From NCBI RefSeq assembly GCF_037975245.1, contig NC_092569.1, forward strand, positions 11,654,001 to 11,718,000: a DNA stretch of 64,000 bases, written 5' to 3'. Under the pieces are notes generated by a model. The model worked only from the letters and a program-made list of their open reading frames with translations, ran no database searches and was not told the DNA's origin. Below, piece after piece: positions 9,713 through 21,500 of the stretch. Origin of the DNA: Apostichopus japonicus. Lineage: Eukaryota; Echinodermata; Holothuroidea; Aspidochirotida; Stichopodidae. Numbering within the stretch: the first letter of the stretch is position 1; each line of letters opens with the position of its first letter. The position numbers were made by a program, and so were the translations under genes.

Positions 9713-11089
9713 ATATATCAACTCAAATTTTGCAGCACACAAACATAAAACGCCAAAGCTGAAGTGGTCAATTGAAGTCAACGAAGGTCAAACTTGGCCA
9801 AATATTTATGAAATTGTCTGTTATTAGCAGGGGTGGACTAATCGTGATCTGGATCCAGAGCAAAAAAACACCCATTACACCATTCATCAGCGAGCACCAG
9901 CGGCATACCCAGCAATAAAAACATGATTAGAAGGCTATATTGGCTAGTGTGCCCCAAAGCTGTGGCCCTTGGCCATTACTCGTTTGTCCGACTTATTAGC
10001 CAGGTCATGCTCTAAATATTGACAGCAAGTAGGATAAAACGTCAGTTGAGGCAGAAATTCAAGGGGACACAGAAACAACAAGTTGCCAGTCACTCCACGT
10101 ATTCAACAATCGAATGTACTACGCATGATATGCTTTAGTAAAGGATAGAAATTCTATATAGATAAATATATTCTTAAATCCTCGTATGCATTATTCACGT
10201 GTATATACTCTTCCCTGTTCTTCTTCAAACCTGACATCCCGTAATTCGTTTACAATGAATTAAGGCTTGACCTTACGGTCCTAAATCTTCCTGAATTATG
10301 GCATATATGTTTTTACCGTCTATAAATGTCTATATAAAGGTGACTCGACACCCTGGCTTTTATTGATATACTTCATGATACAGAACAGAAACAATAACAT
10401 ACTATTATAAATGTATGTTGATACTGTGCTGCACTGTCAATCTATTTCCTTCCGTGAAGTACAATACTGAAAAATACGTAGTATGTTTGTTACACTGTAA
10501 AAGAAAACAGATCTCGTCGGTTGGCTATAATAATGCTGGTACAAATGATCGCTTCTGCAATAGTCTAATGGAAAAGAAATTTAAAAAAAGTTGTTTAAAT
10601 ACTATGATGAATTACCAATGGCAGCGCATAAGCGGATGTGGCAGTGATTATAAAACTAAAAAAATAGTTATTTTACGTCCCAAAACTTTTCAAAAAGCAA
10701 GGTTGTAATAACGAGTGCAGTTTGTGTTCTTTTGTTTTTTTTACATAATCAAAGTATATAAGATGATAGAACTAAAATATATGGTTCAATAAACCGTTCT
10801 AAAAGGGAGATTTTATACACTAACTCAAATGAGGGTTAGAGTGTTTTATACCTCATATCTCGATATAAGTTAACTTTCAGAGTAACCCCTCTTTCTTAAA
10901 TGTATTTAGTCCCTAAAAATCAATATGAGAGAACATTTTTGCATCTTCCGGGACTTTCTTGTATCCTCCTCAGCGCTCTTAATAAGTGTAGTATCTTCTA
11001 AATGCATTGATATGCATACTGATAATTAATTGAAGCCCTGTGACAACCGACATCAATTAAATCGGGTAACCAAGAGCAACAGTTCGTGA
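9713..11089. other. M1 intron 1 sequence mirrored in P2 intron 1
   Basis: No gene. Segment 9860-10150 is the inverted counterpart of about 57570-57840, and 10340-10480 of 56890-57010. A third copy of the latter lies at 53155-53290. The open frame at 10415-10708 sits in this repeat and has no family motif. Confidence 0.65.
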
Positions 11090-12870
11090 TAGATAAGTGA
11101 TAGAAAATCGTAAAGATATATGTCGGCTTAAAGATGCAAGACTCTTCTTAGTTAAGCAGAACCTGTCGTTCAGGGTCACAATGATTTCGTCGATAGTGAT
11201 CGGGAATTACATACTTCCAATTCCTGCTTTGGAAAATCGTCACAAGATGGTAACTTTCTTGAAATCAAAACTGTTGGTCTAGTACGACGTTTTCTTTGCA
11301 AAACATCTAGCAACAGCTCCAAAGAATGTAACCTATTTAAGTATTCAAATTCAGAATGAATTCATCAATTCCATAACAGAGGTACTAAAAATCGTTTAGT
11401 TGATAAGGTAAAGAAGGCACATTAGTTTGGTGTAATTATAATTCAACAGTTGATATATCACACGTGGTCCAACTCTTTTACTGTATCAGATATGTTGAAG
11501 AAAATTTCATAGTTCAAGAACGGTTTCTATTTTTTTCAGACATAAAACAATCAAATGCCAATTCCGTATTTGACCAATTAAAGATTTAGGGCTAGAAGAA
11601 TTCAATCATATAGCTAAATGTTTGGCCTAAAGACACATGTAACAGAAGAAAACAATTTTGCACTCTGTGAACACTGTTGCGCTCATAACTTAAATCTGGT
11701 GTTGTGAGACGCATGTACTGAATGCACAGACCCGGTAACTTGTTTGGGATTTTGTAGAAATCAAAGAATATACAACTTTTTTCACAAACAGCCAACCAAT
11801 GCTCTCGAAAATGCACCAAAAGAGATGTGACTCCCTGCCAAAAGGCTGCAAAAAAAATAAAGGGATACTAGGTGGTATTGTGCGCAAGAAGCAGTTAGGT
11901 CAATCCAAGAAACATATTCTGCTTTGTGGTTAGCACTTGAGAAACATGGTAAAACAGAACGAAATGCAGACAGTGCAGTTGAAAATGAAGGGTTGCTTGG
12001 GATCATTAGCAGAGATTGAATTCCTTCTTATTATGGAAATATGGATGGATATATTAATTGATATCAAAACGTTATCAAAATACCTCCAGAAGGAATCAAT
12101 TGATCTTTTCATTGCAAGTAACACTGTCAAATCCACCCTTAAAACATTGAGTGAAATCAAACTGACATGCACTTCCATCAGTTGCTTAGAAAGGTCAATA
12201 CTAATGCTGAAAAGGAAAACATTGCAGGGTAATTTGCAGCACCCACAATTCGTAGACCGAAAGTCATTACAGGTAAACATGTACGCGATAACCCGGCCAT
12301 CGATCCAGTAGTTCGATTTAGAATCAATATTTTTTTATCGTATGTATAACACCCTAAGCATTAAATTGGAATCCAGATTTGAGGACCACCACTCTAGATT
12401 GAAAACAATTTCATGTTTGATGCCACCATTCATTGGAGATATGGAAGGCATTCAGTAGCTTGCATCAATTTATGAAAGGGATGTGGATCAGAACTGGGTT
12501 GTGTCTGAATATTAGCAGTTTACTCAATTCTTTAAAGAAAGCCGAGTATTTCCTCATTCGACCTAAGTCAGTGACAGACATGCTCACGGCTATCAAGGAA
12601 TATAATGTTAATCCGAATTTGACGATTTTGTAGGTGATTATTGACACAGTTATAAAATCATCTGGCACTTCAGAAGGGTCCTTCAGGTGATTGACACTGA
12701 TTAAATCATACTTAAGATCAAAAATGTCTGAAGAAAGACTTAGCTCCTTGGCATTAATAAGCGTTGAATTTAATATTGCTGACACAATTGACTTTGATTC
12801 AGTTTTAGATACGTTTAGTATATTGAACCGTATTGCAAGGCGTATTAATCTTTGCTGATAAACAAAAAAA
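11090..12870 (+). pseudogene. decayed ZMYM1/DUF4371-type hAT transposase, copy A
   Basis: A degenerate plus-strand coding region in the antisense direction inside M1 intron 1. Recognisable blocks in several frames are RLKDARLFLVKQNLSF, then a block resembling NGNF-LL-AKYD, then TLSKYLQKESIDLF, then QHPQFVDRK. At the C end KSYLRSKMSEERLSSLALIS followed by FSILNRIARRINL is the hAT dimerisation segment. Family proteins of this type are domesticated or active hAT transposases. Many stops and shifts make this copy nonfunctional. Copy B at 49700-53145 is a direct-orientation relative. Confidence 0.7.
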
Positions 12871-13827
12871 TCAAGACTGAGAGATATGATCTTATTTAAA
12901 GTATTATTGAGAGATTCCATGAGAGTGTCAAATATGAATTATCACTTCTTTTGACTGAACGAATACTCAGAAACCCTTTCAAGCAGTAACTTAACAGAAT
13001 TTATAAAGATGAAAATGAAAGTAATTGTGTGAACGGTTACTATAATTGACATTGTATTACGAATAAAGGGTTGGATTCAACGTGTTAGAAACACACATTT
13101 CTTCCTGCAGAGGATTGAATTGCTTTAGGCTAAAGCATTTCAGGCCGCGTTTAGTATGTGAATATCTTAACAAGCATTACATATGAGAAAAAAAGGAAAA
13201 ATCCCCCGTTTCATAGACTGAGTGTTAATATCAGCCTGAAGGAAAAGTTATTTTGATTGTATGTTTGACACAATGCACGGCCGAAAGCTAACTTTAACAT
13301 GCATCGTGTCACCATATAGAACTGTTTATGGAAACTTGGATACCTGGAAACACGTATCTGTTCATTTTGCTTACCAAATTTGAATTTGGACCACGGTTAA
13401 ACCATCAATATATTGCAAATGAAAATTAAGCAGTTCATTCATTTTGAAAGTCACAACATTCTCTCGTGGTGACCACATAGAGCGGGGTGTCAGGATGCGG
13501 GAGGGGGTTAAAGGGAGTCTATGTTTGTGTCCTGCAAGACATGTTTGCTGATTATTATGGTCAGCTCGTGGACACTGTTTACATGAGAACAAAATCACAG
13601 TTCCACCAATCCCCAGATTATTAGTTAACACGTTAACACGTATGGTATGACACGTTAAACAGATAGACATTTCTTTACACGTTATGTCAAGCGTCGCTTT
13701 TACATATTGAATTTTGAATATTGGCTTTTAAGTTATCATGTTCATATCAAAGGTCGGAGAGGCATTGAATTCAGTGTTTATAGTCAAGATAAATACTTGG
13801 TGATGAATCGTTAGATAAAGTACTTAC
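12871..13827. other. M1 intron 1, promoter-proximal part
   Basis: No gene. Parts are inverted counterparts of P2 intron 1: 13200-13250 matches about 56400-56440, and 13375-13480 matches about 54295-54405. This supports descent of M1 and P2 from one duplicated unit. Confidence 0.6.
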
Positions 13828-13911
13828 CATATGTCCATCGCAAATCATTAGGAAGTCATCAGCCAGTATCGAAAAAATAATGACGGTAATAGCTATCACG
13901 TGATACATCAT
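13828..13911 (-). CDS. M1 exon 1: signal peptide
   Basis: Codes 28 residues starting MMYHVIAITVIIFSILADDF. A hydrophobic core is followed by LMICDG and donor GTAAGT. Two adjacent ATG codons are available (13909-13911 and 13906-13908), and the upstream one gives the same length as P2 exon 1. The sequence upstream to about 14120 is conserved in inverted form upstream of P2, and is probably 5' UTR and promoter. Confidence 0.8.
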
Positions 13912-15089
13912 TTTTGACGTTCTGTTCTGCCACACGAGTAATGCGTCCACAACCAAATAACGTCTGATTAAATATGAACACGTTCACTACTCTTTCTTCG
14001 GAATTGAAACTACAAGGCACTGGAAAATTTATTATGTATCATATCTGCATCAATGTGGTATTAACTGAGATTGAACGCGGAAGGAAATGTAGGAAAAATA
14101 AGGAAGGTTGTTGGTGTCGCGTAATCGAATCCATTGCAATATCTGGTATGAATGACTACATGTACAAAGGATCAAAGAAACACGCGAACGAAGGTACGGA
14201 GAACTTAATGAAACATAAACATTACATTTTACATAGAAAAGCGAGACCGCGCGAGGTTTTTTGTTGTTCCTGTATTCGACGTTTCTTTAATTCAACCATC
14301 GGAACGATTACTCCATCGACTGTTTTGGTATCAATTGCTCCTGCTGAAACCGTGATCGTTAAAGTTAGCATATTATGGAATATGAAGCATAAATATACCA
14401 CCAGCGGGCCTCAAAAAAGCACAATTAAGACAGGCAGTTGAAAGCATCGCTCACATCGTCTTAAGACTGTATTGAAGGACTTTATTTTTGTGACGTCAAC
14501 GCTATAAACTAATCAACGCTATAAACTAATCAACGCTATGAACTAAAGTACAATCTACTCGAGATTATTTACGTGTTAACGTCTCTACAATTACTGTGGC
14601 TACAAATCTCCTATTTCCTTCACGTGTAAAATCTATAAGTTACACATCTCAGAATCGTAATACTTCACTAGTCAAACTACCAAGTACACATATACCTGTC
14701 AAACTCTACCAGTCTGGCTGTAGTACCGAAGAGAATATGAAGGTGAAAACAACACAACTTTCAAGACAGTTTCTTGTGCCACAGATCCACAGACAACAAT
14801 ATGGGAACTGTCACTGCATTTGGGGGATACTTCAACCTTCCACACTTCATAACACGGATTCATCTTGACACAGTTCGCCCTATACGTGGTAATTTCGCCC
14901 CATTCAACCTCATTTTCTCAACACAAAGATATGAATTATTCAACCAACCTCCAGCCCAAGCTTCCCTTTCCACCACCCTTTCCACTTCCTTCAGCCCTCC
15001 TCATGTGCACCTTGAGACACATCGTGTCCATAATCCACATTCACATGTTTCTTCTACCTAAACCTCATTTATTTTCAATACGTTTCACC
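13912..15089. other. upstream region of M1
   Basis: The first 200 bp are shared, inverted, with 53690-53897 upstream of P2. Three perfect or near-perfect copies of a 17-bp unit TCAACGCTATAAACTAA lie at 14496-14546. The open frames at 13974-14441 and 14596-15061 have no recognisable motif. Confidence 0.5.
14496..14546. repeat. 3 x 17-bp tandem repeat
   Basis: The unit TCAACGCTATAAACTAA occurs three times, the last with one A-to-G change. Confidence 0.9.
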
Positions 15090-16189
15090 TTGAGATTAGT
15101 ACATTCGCAGTTGTCATACCACCAGCCACAAAAGTGAAGGTTTGCACATCCACCAATATCATTGGTACGGTGGAAGGTCATAAAAGATATGTTTCTGTTT
15201 GTAGACAAAATGTTCATTGCCACCAGGTTTGGTACATGAAATTTCACACAAACAATAGTAAACTTATTAGGCCCTTACTTCAGAGAATGTATAGGCTACA
15301 TTTTCATCTCACCTATGAAATTGTCAAATTTGTCAGGATCATATCATGACATAAAGATTGTATTTGACTTGCATCAATATTTAACTTTTTTTTTCTACAC
15401 AAGTAAGAGTATATCCGAGTAATTGCAGGAATGTTTGATCTACTGCCGAGGAGTGATTATTATTGAACGTTTATGCGCTCTATGATTAATTTGCGTTGAG
15501 TTCCTAAATGCATTCAAAAGTTACGTGAAATGATTCGAATATCAATCAATTATAAGAAAAGTTCTAACAACGAGAAATCATTTTTTAGTTCTTAAAGAGG
15601 AATTTAATGTTAAGAAATTGATGACACTTCCAAACAATTTTTACTAACCGTTTTGCAAATAGCTGATTGAAGTTGTCACATGTTTACCAAACTGAAACGT
15701 GAAACAAGCAAGTGTGATATCATAGAGCACGTTGAACAAAAAAAGTTCCGTTTTTTTCGTCTTTATTTGTCACTCTATTGAGTTAACCCTTGATTGCGTA
15801 CATCACTTGACTGCGAGAGAAGGCACAGTGGCTATGGCAGAAGGTAATTCTCTATATGATATTAATTTGATATAAACCTAACAATCTTTGTTATTTTATT
15901 CAATTCTATATTAACTTGCTAGCTGTACTTTCAGGTTGGTACTCTCCGAGATTGACCAATCGATAATTACTTTCCTCATCTGAAATCCTGAAATGTCATA
16001 CTTTGCAAAGTAATCGTTTTCGTTCCTGTTTACTAAATCAATCCGGAGCTCATAATCTCCTTGGTTTGTTATGTAAGCAGAGTTGTCGTTTCCGAGCCAG
16101 AATTCTCTTTGTAAGAAACCGAACCCATGCTTATACTCATTCCAATTGCGGTAAAAGTTCACAGCGCCATCAACCCGACTCTGAAATAC
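15090..16189 (-). pseudogene. dead copy of M1-type exons 4 and 5
   Basis: The exon-4-like part (15920-16189, 270 bp) is nearly identical to M1 exon 4, but one base is deleted after FAKYD and its donor is GC instead of GT. The exon-5-like part (about 15090-15235) has a one-base insertion after the conserved NEHF, and its acceptor AG has become TG. Homology stops after CTNL, so the C-terminal EMK-x-RP end is missing. The intervening intron is also homologous to M1 intron 4. Exons 1-3 are absent. This is a partial duplicate, not a working gene. Confidence 0.85.
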
Positions 16190-17813
16190 CTGTGTGGATA
16201 TTATGTGCAAGAGACATAATGGAAAAGGAAATCGAAGACTTAAAGAAAACCCCATAAAACAAAGTATGTAAAAATTAATTTATTGTCCTCATGTTGGGAG
16301 CCTGTTCCGTTGCTTAAGTATTCAAACAACCCAAGTCCGATTAAGGGAATAATATGTAATGAAACTATACCAGATGGGTTTAGATAAAACGTCTTGCCAA
16401 GGATTCTTCATGTTTTCTCTGGTTCACCAATTCTCATGTGCATGGACGCTGTCTCGTCTATTTCTTTCGCTGTTATTGGTCACCATCAATGAACCCTTTG
16501 ATGAGCAATACGTTTGTTACCTTGCCTGCCTTCATTGACGTAAACGTCATAACATTGGAATGTATCCTGACAACATCTGTAACCGATGGTAACGTAACTG
16601 TTAGGAAAGCCCTTGCCCAAATCCTTGCTGACGTCATTATAACCTTCCCTTGGGAGACTTACACATTGAATGACAAAATCATCTTTTTCAAAGAGTCGAT
16701 GTTGAATTGCAACACGAAGCTTACTGGGATACATAATTAAATGTCATTGAGAAAAAGTGATGTCTATCATTTTCGCAAGTTACAAGCTCTAAACTGAGTT
16801 ATTATTCTTGTTGATGCCCCGTTATCATTGCCTTGGGTGGTTCAACCCTCCCATCCCTCTTCGTTTCTGTCTCTCCCCCTACCTCATCCCCTACTTTCCT
16901 TCTTCTCATTCCTTCGTTTTTAAAGAGGAGAGATTTAAACAATTAAGTTTAAAACATGTTTGTCCTTAATTAGGCATAAACGGTACTCGGAAACGAATTT
17001 TCTTGGATTTCCTTCATAGGCCAGTAAGTAATCACATCTTTATTTGGGTCGCAAAATGAGTACACCACGGCCGGACGCATATCTAGGGCACGTGTCACAA
17101 TGGTCAATGTTAACGTTACCAGCAGGTCTAATGGAATGTTCAGAGAGAATCGATTCATTCTCGTTTTAGCTGTGTGAGATTCGGACGGTAATTTGATGTA
17201 AATATATTGAAAGAAGTAGACGTTGTGTATTGTAACGCACATACAGTTTCCTTATGGGGAAAACAGCTTATTTTTCTGTTTAAGATTGGCATAATATTGG
17301 GAAAATAAATAAGATTGGGAAAATAAACAAAATTTGAATTGTTTACCATCTGATGCAAACTTAATAAATTATTACGTTGCAAAAGTTTCAATTGACTAGG
17401 CTCATGAAATTAAATTAATCAATGATTTTCCTGCAGATTGCTGAAATGGTTACTAAATTGATACCATTTGATAAATAATTAATTTGCACCACAATGTTGA
17501 TTTTTTTCATTGAAAACTGTTAATACAATTAACCATAGTGTTGAAATTGCAATGCAACAGAATATTAACAAAGAGTTCTTAATATTAAAACGACACTTCT
17601 ACGGTTCCGTATTTTCTGAAACCAACGATTTAAACGTTCCAAGATGACACAAGGAGAGTAACAATTTCTACTGTCAGTATTTAGTCCATTGTCACGTAAC
17701 AAATTGTGTTATTACAAATGCTACACAAAATGTTATGAAATAAAATTGCCACACGATGTTTCGAAGAACACAATATTTAAATCAAGTTGTTGAGTGGCAG
17801 TGTCGGTGTGTGA

Positions 17814-17840
17814 GGGGGTGGGTTGGGTGGTTTGGGTGGG
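17814..17840 (+). other. G-quadruplex-capable G-rich tract
   Basis: Five G-runs of three or more (GGGGG, GGG, GGG, GGG, GGG), separated by loops of one to six bases, lie on the plus strand about 470 bp beyond the M2 stop codon. Confidence 0.6.
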
Positions 17841-18144
17841 TGCTAAAACCATACGGATACTCTGCTCGTTTCTGTCATTTTCAGGTCACACCGGGCTTTA
17901 TCCATCATCCAGTGTAATTAGGAATTGAAATAAATAAATTGGTAAATATGAGAAAAGAAGTGTTTATTTTTCTGAAGGTTGTAATTTCAATTTATTGTTT
18001 AGAATATTCAACGTTATATTTCTTTTAAATGAGCAAACATTGATAATAGAACAAGAAACATGTCCATTACTACGGTGTATTGCGTTGATATATCTTGATA
18101 TACATTAACGTCATCACTGGAGTATATTCATTGTTTTCCTGTAC

Positions 18145-18150
18145 TTTATT
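18145..18150 (-). terminator. polyadenylation signal for M2
   Basis: AATAAA on the minus strand, about 160 nt downstream of the M2 stop codon. Confidence 0.55.
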
Positions 18151-18310
18151 GTGACGTCGATGTACTTTTCTTCAATATCAGTCACGTGACTTTTCTATCC
18201 ATATTTCAAGTAAGATGATTTCTATATACTTATTGAAGAAAAGGAAACAACTTCGATCTGCTCAAATATTTGTATACGCATTTTTGTCTAGAAATCCCTC
18301 GTGCTCTCTG

Positions 18311-18573
18311 CTAAAAGGGACGAATCTTCATTTCTGTATATTTGATGTTGTAATAGCTGCCGGGTAAGTAATACCAATAAGGACTGGTATAACTACCTTG
18401 GCTTGCATGGTAGTTTCCATTGAGGTTGGAATAATCACAATTCTTGTACCACCAGGCACCGTGATAAAGAACAGCACAGTTGGAACCATAGACATCGCTG
18501 TCACTGTCCTTGGTAGTGAACTGGTAGTTGAGGTGATATCGAAGAGCATAACCATCAGGGTTGCTGCGAGAGT
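18311..18573 (-). CDS. M2 exon 8: C-terminal FReD segment
   Basis: Acceptor TTTGCAG, stop TAG at 18311-18313. It carries [13 protein letters not shown] (calcium loop), [20 protein letters not shown] and the terminus YTEMKIRPF. Confidence 0.9.
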
Positions 18574-21500
18574 CTGCAAAGAAGAACAAAGTTCAGATAT
18601 ATTAACATTCCATGTAATGGTCACTAAAAATCAGACATATTGATGTTGCTTGACATGAGAGATTTACTTATTAAGAGTTTCATTAATGAATTAACTTCCT
18701 TTTATCAGTCATTATGCCACTAATGCAAATTAAATATTATCGTATATTATTCTTAGTTTCTTTCTATTAGTTTTTTATTTTTATTTATACCAAAACTATA
18801 TTTCGGTACTGTGAAATTCCATATTATGCTGTAATATCTAATGACTAAGAAAAAGAAAATGAAATAAAATACATAAAAAAGCAAGATGAAGTAATTAATC
18901 CCATTTATAGAATTGACGTATAATAAGGTGTATCATAAAGTTCATACTGTTTTCAATGGACTAAACCGTAGTGAAGTAGTGTTAACTGGTACGGCATCTT
19001 TGGTGTTAGCAAAGTACACAAAATCAAACATTTTGTCCTGAATCTTCGGTTTGCCCTTCTGATATATTTTGTATTTTGTATATTCGAAGTAAGTATTGTA
19101 TATATGGTGCATGATTGCTGCTTGGACGTGTGTGCATAGGTCAGTGCATAGCAGAGGTGTCTATGTGTAGGTCTGAAATTGGACAAGAACATGTTATGAT
19201 AATGATTTACTTTGATGTTGATATTTAATGGGGTTGGTAATCTTATTGTGTCTTTGTTTTAGTGATTTATGAAAGGAAAGATACAAATCTCAAGAAGAGA
19301 AATATGGATAAATCAATCCATCCACTCGTCATCATGTTAATATATGACTGCATTATCACTGCAAATCATTTACCTATTAAAGTCTTCGGTCAAATATATG
19401 TAGGAAACCTTATAATATGATATTCCAAAGATAAAAAATGATAAAGAACAATTAACTACGTACAGACCGTAGAAGCATTTATAGTTGTAGAAGTGTGCAG
19501 ATATCTAAAGGATGTGTATGTTACCAAATAAATTGTAACAAACCCGCTGTTCCACTGTAGGTTCCAAGTTGAGATAACCGATATTTATCGCTTTCGTCAT
19601 TAATCCGGAAGTTGTCAAACTTGGCATAATATGGAGTACCATCTCTGTTCACCATATCAATCCTAATTTCATATCATTTTTGATTGGTCAAGATAGAAAG
19701 CTTATCATTTCCAAGCCAAAACTCGTGGTCTAAATCTCCAAAACCTTCTTTGTAGCTACTCCATCCGAGGTAGAAATCCACGGTTCCATCCACACGACGT
19801 TGAAAAACCTTTGTTTAAAAGTGTGAATAAAAGGAATACTTTTGTCATGATCAAATATAGCAAACTATTAACTAAATTGTCACATTTTAAGAAACATAAG
19901 AGTTGAAAATCGTTGACTTAAACGAATTTCAAGGAACTGATAAAGAAAAACCTCTTTAAAACATTTTTCATTAAAGCAATTTCCATTACGTAGATCGTTC
20001 ATTCTACTGCAGATATTAGCCTGTAATGAGAGTATGACAAAATCACAAAACGTTTGAAAGGGATCTTTAAATCGTGAGAAAGCAGATACATAGTAATGGC
20101 TTCAGTGTGGATCTGAAGGAAAATACAGTTCAGTATTTGTTCACTATAAGAATATATTATATTTGCATATTTTACTGATCGTTTAATATTCTATATAGAA
20201 TGGAACAGGGTAATTTTGATATATGGTAACTGTGGTTTAAAGTGAATCCATTAAGAACGAATATCCATTTTTATTTATAGCCTTGTATCAATAACGGTCA
20301 CTACACTGGTATGTGATTTACACTTGTTTGTCAAGATACCTATTCTACTACAATCGACCAGAAGGTATATTCTATCACTGTTGTACTTTTGTGTACAATA
20401 GTGCTTTGTAGTGCAATGTAATGCATTGTATTTTCTTACGTGCAGCTAGGGTATTGATAATGTTTGTTACAGTACAATGTAGTGTAGTCTTGTGTGTTCA
20501 TTGTGGTACAATATCTAAAGTGTAGTTTAATACAGTGTATTACCTAATAAGTGTGATCAATGCGGTTATGATCAATGGAATGACTTACCGTCCATCCTCC
20601 TCCGTCAGTCATGTTGCAGTAAACCTCAAAGGCCTCGCCGGTCCACCCGGTTGGTTTGATTCTGTATATATCGTTATCCTCGGATCCATCCTCGTAAATT
20701 ACCTGACAATCTTTAGGATGGCATGCATATTCTTCATCCCATGTGATCTGCCCGTTGGTACAAACACCTTTTCTTGTACATGCAGGGTTCACGTAAGAGC
20801 CACCTTCCTGAAACACAAAATTATTCTCCACTTTAGTGTTTACAGATTATATTTAACCCTGATGTTGTTTTTCTTATCATCCATGGTAAATACTGTTCTG
20901 TATCGTAATGTCCCTTTGTAAGCACTAAAATTCCCTACGCGGAGTAAACTATAATTTGACAGGTATTCCTATAACCGTATAGTTAAATGGACTCAAAAAT
21001 TAATTTATTTATTGGAGTTTGATTGAACTTATATTGCATTCATTATAAAAGATAGTATTTTCAGTGACTGACTGGTTATATGGAGAAATCTTCAACAATG
21101 CTGTTGTTTGTAGAATAGTTGTTGAAAACTGTCATAGTGAATATTCTTTGACATATAGCTCCAGATTTGACTGCCTAAAAGTTTACAAATCAAATGAAAA
21201 ACAAACAACTTACTGGAATAACTGTTTGTCCCTCTGATTCGTAACATCCACACTGTTCTTGAGGTACACAGTCTGATCCCTTCATGAAGTATCCATCGGA
21301 ACAAACACAGGCTTCGGCTTCATTACAGACCCCATCCTGACACACTTCTGGAGCACCACAAGTCCGCTGACAGGAGTTACTGCAGTTTCTATAGACCATG
21401 TTGTAGGGACATAGTGTTATAACGTCTGCGGGAATAAATATGTCGGTAAAATTGAAACATATTGATGGTGTAAACTTCGTTGTGTATTTTAACTGCAATG

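Larger units (their letters stand above)
2930..13911 (-). pseudogene. FReD gene M1: fibrinogen-like protein A type, exon 3 frameshifted
   Basis: This is a five-exon minus-strand gene with exons at 13828-13911, 7085-7133, 6484-6660, 3474-3744 and 2930-3189. All junctions are GT-AG, and phases match plus-strand gene P2. It encodes a signal peptide, a linker with the furin-type site R-V-K-R before S-T-D-G, and one fibrinogen-related domain. Family members are secreted lectin-like recognition proteins. Exon 3 is 177 bp against 176 bp in P2: one extra base near 6541 (CCTGATGGTGGCACC against CCTGATGATGCACC) shifts the frame and brings TAA TAA just downstream. Without it the product would be about 279 residues. 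The last exon has FDRTNDVGGCANLHFGGWWY in place of the usual D-x-D-N-D calcium loop and NCA-x2-YHGAWWY, so calcium binding may be altered. A CR1-like LINE, a decayed hAT gene and a Penelope-like element have inserted into its introns. It may be an allelic null or a recent pseudogene. Confidence 0.8.
16190..18310. other. intergenic between the pseudogene and M2
   Basis: No supported gene. Two overlapping opposite-strand frames (16438-16740 plus, 16486-16734 minus) and a minus frame at 16970-17242 show no domain I recognise. The open frames may be chance. Confidence 0.4.

Noticed and set aside
16438-16740. 100-codon plus frame
   Set aside because: No recognisable domain and an equally long open frame lies on the opposite strand.
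18328-18624. 98-codon minus frame and 81-codon plus frame over M2 exon 8
   Set aside because: Shadows of the real FReD frame, which carries the conserved motifs and splice site.
20330-20560. GTAGTGCAATG-like words near M2 exon 6 suggesting a tandem repeat
   Set aside because: The words are irregular in spacing and sequence; no definable unit.
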